Source: RI-153 sp963752935 (GTDB lineage: Bacteria; Chloroflexota; Anaerolineae; Caldilineales; Caldilineaceae). Taken from it: a DNA stretch of 64,000 nt. The DNA is taken from assembly GCA_963752935.1 (NCBI GenBank), contig CAVWAL010000014.1, positions 372,001 to 436,000 on the forward strand, written 5' to 3'. Below the pieces are notes generated by a model. The model did no database searches. It was not told the DNA's origin and saw nothing but the letters and a program-made list of their open reading frames with translations. Positions 44,876 to 54,600 of the stretch are shown piece after piece. The first letter of the stretch is position 1; each line of letters opens with the position of its first letter. The translations under genes were made by a program, and so were the position numbers.

Positions 44876-45620
44876 TCTCTGGGGCATCATGGTCAATTTT
44901 GGTATAATTATCCTCTTGAGCCTGCTTGGGCTCGCCGGCGTTTTGGTGGTGGGCTATTATCTGCCCGAAACAGGCGCCAAGGCCTACTGGTTCATTTCGC
45001 GCAGCAGCGGTGTGGTCGCTTATCTGCTCTTGACCCTGGGGGTATTGTGGGGGCTGGTGCAGAGTGGCAGTCTCTTTCGCAAGTGGCTGCCACCCGTTCT
45101 CGCTTTGGGCATGCACAGCTACCTGAATTGGTTCGGGCTGGGGCTGGCCGCTCTGCATGGGGTGATCCTCATCGGCGATGGCTACATCAACATCGATCTT
45201 CCCAAAGTTTTTACGCCGTTTATTTCCCCATACCGGCCCATTCCTGTAGGGTTGGGGATTATAGGGTTTTATCTGACGTTGCTGTTGAGCCTGAGTTTCT
45301 ATGCCCGTTCCTACCTGGGCCAGAAAACCTTCCGCTTGCTTCATTATGGCAGTTTTGGCGTATTTGTCCTGGTCACTCTGCATAGCCTGCTTTCAGGCAC
45401 CGATACAGGAGCACTTTGGTGGCTCTACGTGACAAGCCTGATCGCTGTGACGCTACTGATGTTTGCTCGCTTTGCAGCCACACGACGTCCAAAACCCGCA
45501 CCGGCTAACCGTGTCGACACCCGAATTGCGATACGTCCTCGGTCAGTTGAGCGCCGAGCTAGTGGCACGCATCCTCTGTTGCCAACGCGGTCCAAATCGG
45601 CCGAAGTACGCAAGCGCTGA
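44829..45620 (+). CDS. Ferric-reductase-like transmembrane haem protein
   Basis: 263-residue integral membrane protein with about six helices of the ferric reductase-like (YedZ/MsrQ/NOX-type) domain. Candidate haem ligands are paired histidines in 'LGMHSYLNWFGLGLAALHGV' and 'FRLLHYGSFGVFVLVTLHSL', enough for two b haems. A basic, disordered C-terminal tail of about 40 residues is cytoplasmic. ATG 44829 follows GAGGAAA and overlaps the apbE end. In known flavinylated systems such a membrane protein passes electrons across the membrane to an ApbE-modified flavoprotein; that fits the order here but the acceptor is not identified. Confidence 0.85.
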   Translation: MSRLETTQTASEPKPSLWGIMVNFGIIILLSLLGLAGVLVVGYYLPETGAKAYWFISRSSGVVAYLLLTLGVLWGLVQSGSLFRKWLPPVLALGMHSYLNWFGLGLAALHGVILIGDGYINIDLPKVFTPFISPYRPIPVGLGIIGFYLTLLLSLSFYARSYLGQKTFRLLHYGSFGVFVLVTLHSLLSGTDTGALWWLYVTSLIAVTLLMFARFAATRRPKPAPANRVDTRIAIRPRSVERRASGTHPLLPTRSKSAEVRKR

Positions 45621-45700
45621 TCATGGGCGTCTTGTCCAGGCTGCTGCCTGGCTGATCGCAGCGATGGGCAGTTGTCCCTTCTCTACTTTGGAACCGATTC

Positions 45701-46384
45701 ATGCGCATTCTCATGGTTGAAGATGAAAAGAACGTAGCCGACTTCATCCGACAGGGGCTCAGCGAAGAAGGCTACGTCGTCGACGCTGCTGTTGACGGTG
45801 AGATGGCCTTGGACTATGCCCAGACCTACACTTACGATCTGATTCTGCTTGATGTTCTACTGCCCAAGATCAATGGGCATCAGGTGGCGCGCACGCTGCG
45901 GCAGCGGGGCGTGGTGGCCCCCATCCTCATGCTCACCGCACTCGACGCTGTGGATGATCGGGTAGCCGGTCTGGACAGCGGCGCAGATGACTATCTTGTG
46001 AAGCCCTTCGCCTATCGCGAACTCCTGGCCAGGATTCGTGCCCGCACCCGCACCTACCCTCGTGCCGGCGCTGCCAACGATAACGAGTTGGAGATCGCCG
46101 ACCTCTGTTTGAATCGCTTGACCCGCCAGGTAAAACGAGGTGATCAACCGGTGAGTCTCACGGCGAAAGAGTTCGCCTTGCTCGAATATCTGATGCTGCA
46201 TCCCGACCAGGTGCTCAGCCGAACGCAGATCGGAGAACAAGTGTGGGGCTATGACTTCTTCAACCAGTCCAACATTGTCGATGTTTATGTTGGATACTTG
46301 CGCCGCAAGTTAGACGACGGACATGATCGCCAGTTGATCCGTACTGTGCGAGGCGTGGGATACAAGATCTCCGCGGAAGGTTGA
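45701..46384 (+). CDS. OmpR/PhoB family response regulator
   Basis: 227-residue regulator: receiver domain 1-115 with the phospho-acceptor Asp in 'DLILLDVLLPKINGHQV', acidic pair 'MVEDEK' and Lys in 'DDYLVKPFAYRELLARIRA', then a winged-helix DNA-binding domain ('SLTAKEFALLEYLMLHPDQV', 'SNIVDVYVGYLRRKL', 'LIRTVRGVGYKI'). It starts 80 bp after the ferric-reductase-like gene, and its cognate kinase follows 3 bp after its stop. It probably regulates the redox genes upstream; this is inferred from position. Confidence 0.96.
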   Translation: MRILMVEDEKNVADFIRQGLSEEGYVVDAAVDGEMALDYAQTYTYDLILLDVLLPKINGHQVARTLRQRGVVAPILMLTALDAVDDRVAGLDSGADDYLVKPFAYRELLARIRARTRTYPRAGAANDNELEIADLCLNRLTRQVKRGDQPVSLTAKEFALLEYLMLHPDQVLSRTQIGEQVWGYDFFNQSNIVDVYVGYLRRKLDDGHDRQLIRTVRGVGYKISAEG

Positions 46385-46387
46385 ACC

Positions 46388-47816
46388 ATGCTCACGCTGC
46401 GCAACCGACTGGTGCTTGTCAACCTGCTGGTTTTTTTGATCACGTTGATCATCCTTGTGGGCGTGATCTCAAATCAGATCTTGATGCATTTGTACGAGCA
46501 GCTCGATCGCGATCTCAACCGGGCAGGGCTTCACACCTTTAGCCATATGGTCCTTCTTGATGGCCGTCTACACCTAACGCCAGATCACGATCTAGGCGAG
46601 GAGAACATTGGGCCGAAAGGCTTTGTACGTTTGCTTGATGATCATGGCGCTATCCTCGATGGTATTGGCGATTTTCGAAACCTCGGTGTCGCTGATAGGA
46701 CGTTCACCGCGCCGGAACAGGGATTGGCTTTCAATCAGCGCGGGGACGATGGCCTGCTGTTCCGGATCTACACCAAACCCATCTATTCCGCGATAGACCG
46801 GCCTTTTTCCGGCGCCAATCAGCTCAAGATCGGTTATGTGCAAGCCGCCAGCCAGCCCGAAGAGATCTTGGAGATCATCGATCAGATCCGCCGGAGTCTC
46901 TTTTGGGGTACTCCCCTGGCTTTGCTCATCGCTGGGTTGGCCGGATTAATGGCCTCGCGCCAGGCCCTGAAACCCCTGACCCTGATGACACAAAGCGCGG
47001 CTGCGATCGGTGCCGAGTCTCTTGTCGACCGGCGGCTCCCCATTCCGCAGACAAAAGACGAGGTCCAAGCGCTGGCTCAGGCATTTAATGCTACCCTGGA
47101 ACGGCTGGCCGCTGCCTTCATCCGCCAGCGTCGCTTCACCGCCGCTGCCTCGCATGAACTGCGCACACCTGTTACTGCCATCCTCGGTCAAGCGGAGTTG
47201 GCCCTCAGCCGTCCCCGTTCTGTGGAAGCCTATCAAGAGTCACTCGTGCGCATTCAGATCGAGGCGGAGCGAATTCAGAGACTGATCGGGCGAATGCTTG
47301 CGCTGGCTCGCGTGGAGAGCGGTCAGCAGATCCTGGAGTTTGCGCCCACAGATGTGGCCGATCTGATCCGCACCCTGGCGGGGACACTGACGCCGCACCT
47401 TAAAGACAAAAAAGTGGATCTCCACCTGTCCACGCCGCCAATCGCGGTCATCATCACCGATGCCGATAGCCTGACCCAGATCGTGCTCAATCTGCTAGAA
47501 AACGCCGTTGACCTACACAGAAGAGGGTGTCGTGGAGGTGGCCTTGAACTGTGTACACGATGGTGTCACGATCAGCGTCAGCGACTCAGGTCCTGGCATT
47601 GATCCCGAAGCCTTGTCGCTCGTCTTCGAGCCGTTTTTCCGTTCCGATCCGTCGCGACAACAGAAGCAGGGGAACGTTGGTCTGGGGCTGGCCCTGACGC
47701 GTGAGCTGACCCATCTTTTGGGTGGGCGCATCGAAGCCGCCAACCGTCCCCAAGGTGGGGCGGTTTTCACGCTGGCGCTGCCTGCCCATCCACCGGTCAC
47801 AGCTATTTCAGACTAG
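46388..47816 (+). CDS. Membrane sensor histidine kinase (frameshifted)
   Basis: About 475-residue kinase. TM1 is at 8-30, an extracytoplasmic sensor of about 140 residues follows, TM2 is at about 175-193, then HAMP, HisKA with the phospho-His in 'AASHELRTPVTAILGQ', and HATPase. The N-box region 'QIVLNLLENAV' is in the first frame. One extra G near 47510 shifts the frame, and 'TYTEEGVVEVAL', 'SVSDSGPGIDPEALSLVFEP' and 'GLGLALTRELTHLLGG' follow in the next frame. Removing the G restores a complete kinase. It partners the OmpR-type regulator 3 bp upstream. Confidence 0.9.
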
Positions 47817-47825
47817 TAAATCCCG

Positions 47826-47876
47826 GCGGAAATTCACCGACAGTTTCTACCAGAGGTTGCGATGCCGAATTTCCGC
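47826..47876. repeat. Inverted repeat after kinase gene
   Basis: GCGGAAATTC and GAATTTCCGC are exact inverted 10-bp copies separated by 31 bp, starting 10 bp after the kinase stop. It may be a terminator or one end of the decayed insertion sequence that follows. Confidence 0.4.
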
Positions 47877-47989
47877 AGTGGTATTTACGCCAAAATGTAT
47901 TAGACGGTTCCGACTGATCTGGCGTTGGCGCAACGACCGTCCACGCGACCAGACGCCACTTGAGTTTGGCATTTTAGGAGGTGGGGTAG

Positions 47990-48340
47990 AAACAGGACAT
48001 CCCAGATTTACAATAACAGAAGGGCCGTGGTTGACGCCCATGGTGGACGGGTACAGCCGAGCGATACGGTTGCGCTGTCTACCGGCGTCTACTGCCAAGT
48101 CGGTGCCCGACGCTGCACACCGCCACGGAGGTGGAAGCGGGCTTGGCCTTTCTGCACTGGACCCGGCAACAGATGGATGCGGCGGGACGCAGCCAAAAGC
48201 CGTTGGTGACGCTGCACGATGGCAGCTATGATACCCTTTCCTTCTGGCCTGGGTTGCTAGAGCGGACCGTCGCCATTGTGCGCACCGCCCGCAATCGTTT
48301 TTCCGGGCCATTTGGACCTGGTCACGCGACAACGGGTGTG
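47990..48340 (+). pseudogene. Degenerate transposase fragment
   Basis: The clearest part reads 'EAGLAFLHWTRQQMDAAG', 'LVTLHDGSYDTLSFWPGLLE' and 'RTVAIVRTARNRF'. This resembles the DDE core of insertion-sequence transposases with the 'DGSYDTL.FW..LP...LLVRTARNR' pattern, as I recall it from Chloroflexota elements. Upstream residues ('MVDGYSRAIRLRCLPA', 'AKSVPDAA') lie in another frame, and the sequence stops matching after about 48330. It is a short, frameshifted remnant, not a working gene. Flanking terminal repeats are not evident. Confidence 0.55.
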
Positions 48341-48569
48341 AAAATGAGCCTCTGTGGGACGCCTTGTTCAACTCCATCCTGGCCACCTCCAGGGTCTGAC
48401 CCCACATTCTCCCAACGCTACCTTTTATTTTGAGACTCAAACAGCCAAACTCAAGGGAGGACAGCGTCATCAATCCACCAATTGTCCGCCTGTTCTTCTA
48501 GTGGATCCAGGGCCAACGAGACTCCTCGCCGCCTCAGCAGCCGCCTGCCCGTATCCCTGGGTGCGTCCG

Positions 48570-48893
48570 TCACACGTGTTCGAACGTCGGCGTTTCCCCT
48601 ACGCCGAGATCCACGTCCGGCATCGCTCCGTGAACGGAATGGACATGGAAGCGAATGGCGCTGCAACTCCGGCCATTGATCAGGATGCTGACAAAACTTG
48701 GCCTCACATAGAGATCGATATTGTCCGCTGCCACATAGGATCGGGCAATCGCCATTGCTTTGACTGCCTGATTGACCGCATTCGCGCCCACTGCCTGGAC
48801 ATGTGCTTCGCTGTGTTCGCGTAGGACGCCGACGATAGCGCCGGCGACTAGTGGCGCCTCGGAACTGGCTGCAACTCGAATCTGTTTTGGCAT
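48570..48893 (-). CDS. Stage V sporulation protein S (SpoVS)-like protein
   Basis: 107-residue protein whose first 85 residues match SpoVS closely: 'IRVAASSEAPLVAGAIVGVL', 'VQAVGANAVNQAVKAMAIAR', 'YVAADNIDLYVRPSFVSI' and 'AIRFHV'. SpoVS is an Alba-like small nucleic-acid-binding protein that affects septation and coat formation in Bacillus, but it is also widespread in non-sporulating Deinococcus-Thermus and Chloroflexota. About 20 extra residues at the C-terminus do not match. No other sporulation gene is in the window. Confidence 0.85.
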   Translation of the reverse strand: MPKQIRVAASSEAPLVAGAIVGVLREHSEAHVQAVGANAVNQAVKAMAIARSYVAADNIDLYVRPSFVSILINGRSCSAIRFHVHSVHGAMPDVDLGVGETPTFEHV

Positions 48894-48944
48894 GATGACT
48901 ACCCTTTTCGAACGATAAGATCGGTGCGGTGGGCGAGACGACTC

Positions 48945-49225
48945 TTACCTCGGCGCTTCTGCCGTCGTTGGGTCGATGATCGCGTTCACCTCAGAGATCT
49001 TGTTGGCCGGGAAGCCGCTTTGCGGGCGTGCTCGCGGATCGTCTCTTCGTCAGGGGCGATGTAGATGCAGAAAGTCTTATTCTCGACCACATAGCTGTGT
49101 ATCCATTGGATCTGCGGGCCGATTTCACTCAGGGCCGAGCAAGATCGGGCCGCGACGCCCCGCATCTGTTCGGGCGGCAATTGATCGATATTGGGGACTT
49201 CACGTTCGATGACATACTTAGGCAT
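48945..49225 (-). CDS. DUF4242 (nickel-binding-like) protein, frameshifted
   Basis: The N-terminal 75 residues ('MPKYVIEREVPNIDQLPPEQ', 'ALSEIGPQIQWIHSYVVENK', 'FCIYIAPDEETIREHARKA') match the DUF4242 family, a ferredoxin-like fold of small proteins related to SCO4226. The expected end appears in a neighbouring frame ('GFPANKISEVNAIIDPTTAE'), with a stop at 48945. One base is missing near 49016. As read without correction, the protein ends prematurely after 79 residues. Corrected length is about 93. It lies between spoVS and the OsmC/YdhR gene, all on the minus strand. Confidence 0.75.
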
Positions 49226-49320
49226 GGTGGTTCTCCGGCTGATGTGAGTGGTGAAGTAATCGCCAATTGAGTGAGAGTAGATGGCGAACTACCGTGTCGA
49301 AGAGTGTGCTCTTGAATGGC

Positions 49321-49366
49321 GCAATCCAGAGGCGGTTCCATACAGGTGGTTCCGCCCCTGGATTGC
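49321..49366 (-). terminator. Hairpin after the OsmC/YdhR gene
   Basis: GCAATCCAGAGGCGG and CCGCCCCTGGATTGC form a 15-bp stem with one mismatch, 15 bp after the stop of the minus-strand gene. A U-tract is lacking. Confidence 0.45.
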
Positions 49367-49380
49367 GTCTGCAGAAGAGA

Positions 49381-51072
49381 CTACTCGATGGGCGCGTTGG
49401 TCATCAGCGATTCATCGACCATGACCCCATAACGGGTGATCTCGAAGTCACTCAATGCGGGGTGCGTGGTGATGGTCTCGGCCAGGTCACTATCGAGGAA
49501 GGCTTCTACACTGTCGGTGTCCTCAAAGTAGAGGATACCGCTGAACTGGCTGTTGGCCTCGTCGATGCTCCACAGCTTCCAGTTGAGGCCCTCGGCTGCT
49601 GCAAAGTCCTCGGCCAACGGGGATACCTCGGCCATGAAGTCTTCGGTGCTGACGTTGTAGGTGAAGGTGATCTGTAGGATCTCGCCTGCCTCTACTTCAT
49701 CGCCGCTTGCCTCAGCCGCCATGAGCGGACCATTTGTGGCCAGCGACTCGGCGCGGACGATATCGTACTGTTCGACTTTGAAGTCGCTCAGCGCCGGGTG
49801 CGCCTGCACCATGCCGAATAACTCACCGTCGATGAAGGCCTGGCGGGCTTCGGCATCCTCAAAGAGGAAAATGCCACCGCCGCGGCTGTCTTCTTCGTTG
49901 AGCGTCCAGATCTTCCAGACCAGGCCGTCGAGGGCGGCGAAGGCATCGGCGAGCGGCGAGACTTCGGCCACGTAGTCGTCTGCTTCGAGATCGAAGGTGA
50001 ACGAAGTCACCAGAACGGCGGTCCCTTCGCCCATCAACTCGTGCGAGACCTCAATATCGGTCGCGCGGATCAGGGTGTTGTAGATGGGGCAGCGCGCCAG
50101 CCACTCGTCGACCAGGAATTCTGCATCCTCTTCGGTTTCCGCGCCCACTTCCCAGTGGACACGCATTTGCTGTACGTGCGGACTGACAGATCCATCACGA
50201 AGTCCCCTCGGATCAAAGTCAACTTCGACCGTGCCCGCTGCGCCATGGAAGGGGATATCGTTGTCGAGGGCAGCTTTTTCCATGATGAAGGTGCCACAGG
50301 TTCCCTGGGCGGCAAGCAACAGATCCAGAGGGTTGACTTCCAGGTTGGGTCCATTCAGCGGCGGCACTGAATCGACGACGATGTAGTTGTCGCGCACCTG
50401 GACCAGGGCGCGGCCAGGCTGGTTGGTGAGGCTGGCGACGACCTTGGCGGTTGCCAATCCTTCTGCGACAGGGTCACCCATTTCTTCGTCATTGACAGTG
50501 AGTTCGATCGGCGCCGACTTGATCAGCGTGGTGTAGATGGGGCAGCGCATCTTCCACTGTTCGGCCAGTGTCGTCGCCTCCTCTTCACTGGGGCCTTCCA
50601 TGTCAATATGCACGCGGAATGCCTGCACCCGTGGATCTTCTTCACTGGCGCCGGAGAGGCCGGTGACATCGAAATCGCCGTGCACGGCAGCGCTGATCGA
50701 TTCCAGCGGGATGTCCATCTCCGCGGCGGCTGCTTCATAGACAAAGACGCCGCAGGTGGCGAGCGCCGCCAGCATAGCTTCTACCGGGTTTGTCTCTTCA
50801 GACGGGTGACCCAGAGGCGGCGCTGAATCGATAATAAAGTGGTTGGTGCGTGCGCTGACGATGGCGCGCCCGAACTGGTTGGACAACTGCGTGTACGCGC
50901 TCGCCGTTGCCAGCGTCGGGGCGTCTGCTTCGTCGGCTGTCTCCTCTTCGGCGGCGGGTGTGGGTGTGGCGTCCTGGGCAAGGGCGACGCTGCCCAAGCT
51001 GCTCATGGGCAGGCTCAATGTCAGGGCGAACAACCCGATCAACAGTATCCATAGCGGTTTTCGGTGCTGCAT
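49381..51072 (-). CDS. Exported protein with two OsmC-like and two YdhR-like domains
   Basis: 563-residue protein. Signal peptide 1-33 ('LWILLIGLFALTLSLPMSSL', ending VALAQ), an acidic linker, OsmC-like domain 1 (about 55-195) and OsmC-like domain 2 (about 205-345). Each keeps the two peroxidatic-type cysteines ('LAALATCGVFVYEAAA'/'KMRCPIYTTLI' and 'LLAAQGTCGTFIMEKAA'/'LARCPIYNTLI'). Two repeats of about 100 residues follow ('TSFTFDLEADDYVAEVSPLA', 'TFTYNVSTEDFMAEVSPLAE', each ending 'HPALSDF'), resembling YdhR monooxygenase-like ferredoxin folds. OsmC proteins reduce organic hydroperoxides; YdhR function is uncertain. An exported four-domain combination is unusual. No neighbour clarifies the role. 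Confidence 0.8.
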   Translation of the reverse strand: MQHRKPLWILLIGLFALTLSLPMSSLGSVALAQDATPTPAAEEETADEADAPTLATASAYTQLSNQFGRAIVSARTNHFIIDSAPPLGHPSEETNPVEAMLAALATCGVFVYEAAAAEMDIPLESISAAVHGDFDVTGLSGASEEDPRVQAFRVHIDMEGPSEEEATTLAEQWKMRCPIYTTLIKSAPIELTVNDEEMGDPVAEGLATAKVVASLTNQPGRALVQVRDNYIVVDSVPPLNGPNLEVNPLDLLLAAQGTCGTFIMEKAALDNDIPFHGAAGTVEVDFDPRGLRDGSVSPHVQQMRVHWEVGAETEEDAEFLVDEWLARCPIYNTLIRATDIEVSHELMGEGTAVLVTSFTFDLEADDYVAEVSPLADAFAALDGLVWKIWTLNEEDSRGGGIFLFEDAEARQAFIDGELFGMVQAHPALSDFKVEQYDIVRAESLATNGPLMAAEASGDEVEAGEILQITFTYNVSTEDFMAEVSPLAEDFAAAEGLNWKLWSIDEANSQFSGILYFEDTDSVEAFLDSDLAETITTHPALSDFEITRYGVMVDESLMTNAPIE

Positions 51073-51180
51073 GATGGTTCTCCTTCTCGTGAAAATAGGG
51101 TTGACAGAAGTGTGCCGGCGATCTGTGAAAAGGTTTTAGTCCAGGTCGGACGACCTATCCACCGTCTCTCCAGATCCTAA

Positions 51181-51417
51181 TCACTTTTCATTCGATTCCT
51201 CTTGCCCCTCACTCTGGACAAATGTGGGGGGCTCGGCTTCATTGAGCATCTGCTCAATGAGGTGGGTCAGGTCCGACCATTCTCGAAAATAGCGAATTTC
51301 GCTGCTGGCCAGGTTTTTCACTTCACCGCGCCATTCGCTCTGGCCCTGGGCGATCTCCTCGCGCCAGAAGCGCAGCGTAAACAGGGTGACCGGCGGTGAG
51401 CGGCTCTGTTTGGGCAT
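51181..51417 (-). CDS. Small conserved-looking protein, function unknown
   Basis: 78-residue soluble protein. The core 'FTLRFWREEIAQGQSEWRGE', 'VKNLASSEIRYFREWSDLTH', 'LIEQML' has the look of a small family common in Chloroflexota, often near SARP-type regulators (recollection only). The tail is acidic. ATG 51417 is the only good start. It lies between the OsmC/YdhR gene and the large regulator, all on the minus strand; the 270 bp before the regulator stop hold a hairpin and no other gene. Confidence 0.6.
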   Translation of the reverse strand: MPKQSRSPPVTLFTLRFWREEIAQGQSEWRGEVKNLASSEIRYFREWSDLTHLIEQMLNEAEPPTFVQSEGQEESNEK

Positions 51418-51653
51418 CTGAATTGTCCTCGTTGTAGAGCATTTGACAGTGAGGACTCGAAGATAGCACCCGTAGCGTTTCTTGATCGTTTCTTGGCTCT
51501 ATCCATGCCGATGGGAAATCGTTTCTGTCCCTGCAATGTGAACCGCGCGCGAGGAGAATGTACCACCGGACCACGCTGTGGCGGTTGCATGGCATGTGGA
51601 TACTGGAGTCGGGTTGTACATCTATGAAACGAAGGTGGGGTCTTGGCCTGAAA

Positions 51654-51678
51654 GGCGGATCGTGCGCCACGATCCGCC
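51654..51678 (-). terminator. Hairpin after the large SARP regulator gene
   Basis: GGCGGATCGTG and CACGATCCGCC form a perfect 11-bp stem with a CGC loop, 10 bp after the stop codon. The minus-strand tail is only weakly T-rich. Confidence 0.55.
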
Positions 51679-51687
51679 CTCTTTCTT

Positions 51688-54600
51688 CTATCTATCCTTG
51701 TTCGCCCGTCTGCCCAGGCGCTCAATATGTGCCTGTACGGCCTGGTGTTCGGGGATCTGCCAGAAGGTTTGCTGGAGATGTGCGGACTGGATGGTGCGCC
51801 GGCGACGCTGCAACTGCGCGTGGACTGTTCGAAGTAGCGTCTCTGCGCGTGGATCTGCCGTGTTGGTGAGAATATCAGTACAGGTCAGGTAGACGCGTAC
51901 GCTCTCGATGGTTTCTTCCAACTGATGATCTTCAACATACGCCAGGATCGACGAGACCAACCGCTGCGCCGTCGGCAGATCTCCGTGGCCAAACGCCAGC
52001 CGCGCCTCCCCGGCTAAGCCGTTCATGCTATGGCTCACCTGCTCCATTTGGCAGTGGAAGTCTTGCCCCTTGCGGTAGGCGTTGACCGCCTCGTCAAGAT
52101 GTCCTGTGGCTTCGTGGCAGTAGCCAAGGCGCGTCCAGATCACCGCCAGGCCGCGTCGATCTCTGTGGTTCTCGGCAACGGTGCGCACATCCTGTAGCAC
52201 AGCAAGCGCCTCATCCTGCCTTCCCGCCAGGTGGTGGACCAGACCCAGATCCGCACTGGCCTTGACACAGAAATGACTGATCCCCAGAGACTGCAACTGC
52301 TCGATGGCGCTGCCGATTTGCTGCCGTGCACCATCCCAATCGCCCTGTTGCAAGAGCGCACAACCCCAAAAGTGATTGCCGATGGCTTGTCGAAAGGGAA
52401 ACAAGGTCGCCTGGGTCAGGTGCTGGTTCTGCTCAAACGCGTCGTGGGCCGCGTCGTATTCGCCGCGCAACGTGTGAAGCATAACAAGATTGCTCAGGAT
52501 CGTGCACTGATGGTGGGTGTCGCCAATTTCGCGGCTGATCGCCAGCCCTTTGCGGTAGGATTCCAGCGCTTGATCGTACTGTTCGGCGGCACCCAGGGCA
52601 TAGGGCAGGTAACCTAACTTGTTTTGCAGGCTCGCCATCGTCTGTTTGTCGCCGCTCCTTTCCGTGATCACCTCGGCCTGTTCAAGCAGCACACGCATGT
52701 CGCCCACGCGCATGCCACTGAACATGCCCGTGGCCGCGATCTGTTCGAGTGAGACGGACTCAATCGCAGGCAACCCGGCCACTTTGGCAAAGTTGGCCGC
52801 CTGCATGTACTGCTGTCGGGCTTCCTCGAAATTGGTCATTGACCACACGGCACTCGCCCAGCGGAAGTGGCCCTCGGCCAAAATCGCCGTATCCCCAATC
52901 TCCTGGCCCAGGGCGACCGAGCGTTGCGCCCACACGACCGCGCTTTCCTGCTCACCGATGCGATGGTAGTAGCGCGACCAACGTAGCGCGATCTCCGCCT
53001 CGGCATGCGGATAGAGATCCATGTGCCCCTGGACCCATGCGGTCAGCGCCTCCAAATCGGCTTTCTGTTCCGGACGTTGCCCAGACGCATCATAGATCTG
53101 CTCGCGTTGCTTGTAGAGTTCGTAGCGCTGCAAGTGAGCGTTCTCGGGCAATAGATCCAGCGCGCGGCTAAAATAGTGGATGGCCTCCATGTTGGCATAT
53201 TGTTGGCACGCAACCTCGCCCGCCTTACCAAAGTAATAGCAGGCCTTGTCGATCAACCGCGCCTCCTCGAAATGGCCGGCAAGTCGCCCGTAGACGGTGG
53301 AAAGATGGTCTGCGTGTACCCGTTCCAGCGCTTCGGCGACGCGGCGATGCAGCCAGCGTCGTCGCAACGGACTCTGCTCGGCGTACGCCACCTCGCGGAT
53401 ACGGTCGTGGCTGAAGTCATAGGCCGCTTCGCCCTGTTCGCGTAACAGCCGCCGCTGCCAAAGTTCGTCTACGGCCTGCACCAGCGTTTCTTCAGACTCG
53501 TCGCTGGCCTCGCGTAAGACCTCATAGGTGAACTCGCGCCCGATTACCGCCGCAAGTCGCGTGATCTCTTGCGCTTTGGCGGATAGCTGCGCCAGCCGTC
53601 CTCGGATCACGTTACGAATTTTGGGCGGGATCGCTGTGACGTCAGAGAAACTGGTTCCCGTCTGCCGATCGGCAAGTGGCGCGTCGGTTGGCACGTTACC
53701 GCCGTTTCGGGCCAGGATGGTCTCGATCAAAAAGAGCGGATGCCCTTCACTCTCCTCGAAAAGTCGGGCTTGCGCTTCGGTGGATAGGCCGTCATCCGCG
53801 GTTTGCCGGGCCAGTTCGCCGCTCTCCGCCGCGCTAAGCGGACCCAATTCGATCTCGACGATCTGATCGTGATGACCTAACGACCAGCGCAGCCGGTTAA
53901 GCGGATGGGATGGCGCGATCTCTTCGCTGCGTACTGTGCTTACAATCAGAATCTGTTGGTCCGGTTCGCTGCTCAGCAGGTAATGCAGAAAGCTCAGCGT
54001 CTCGTCATCGCACCACTGGAGATCGTCTATGTGGAGCAGCAGCGGCGGCGCTGCCGAACGCAGCACCTGGATCAGCGCCTGGAAAAAGCGCTGGCGTTGC
54101 CACCCCTCTTGCAGTGGACCGGGCATGGGCAGCGCCGGGTTGTGCTGGAGCAGTTCTGGGACCAGCCGTGCCACTTCCACCTGCCAGATCGGTTCCAGAT
54201 TTTGCAGCGCATCCCACAGCACAGGCTGGCGCAGCCAGTCTGCAACCGGCGCATAGGCCAGGGCACCGCCAACGGCATAGGCGCGTGTGCTGGCTGTGGA
54301 CTGTCCTTGATGGTAGGCTTTGTCCAGCAATTCTTCGGCGAGGCGGGTTTTGCCGATGCCCGCTTCACCGCTGATGAGCACCAGTTTGGGCCGGCCGTTG
54401 CCCGCTTGCTTCCATGCCGTTTCGAGCTGACGCCACTCAAGCTGCCGCCCAATCAGACGCTGCTGTTTCTTCGTCAAAGAGGGTGACTGCTTCTGGCTCA
54501 CTTTTTCTTGTTTGAGCAGTTGTGCATGCAGTTGCCGGGTTGCCTCAACGGGTTCTACGGCCAACTCTTGTTCCAGCATGGACGCACATTCATGGTAGAC

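Noticed and set aside
47847..48473. 208-codon minus-strand frame over the transposase remnant
   Set aside because: No domain is visible, and the plus strand shows transposase-like motifs in broken frames.
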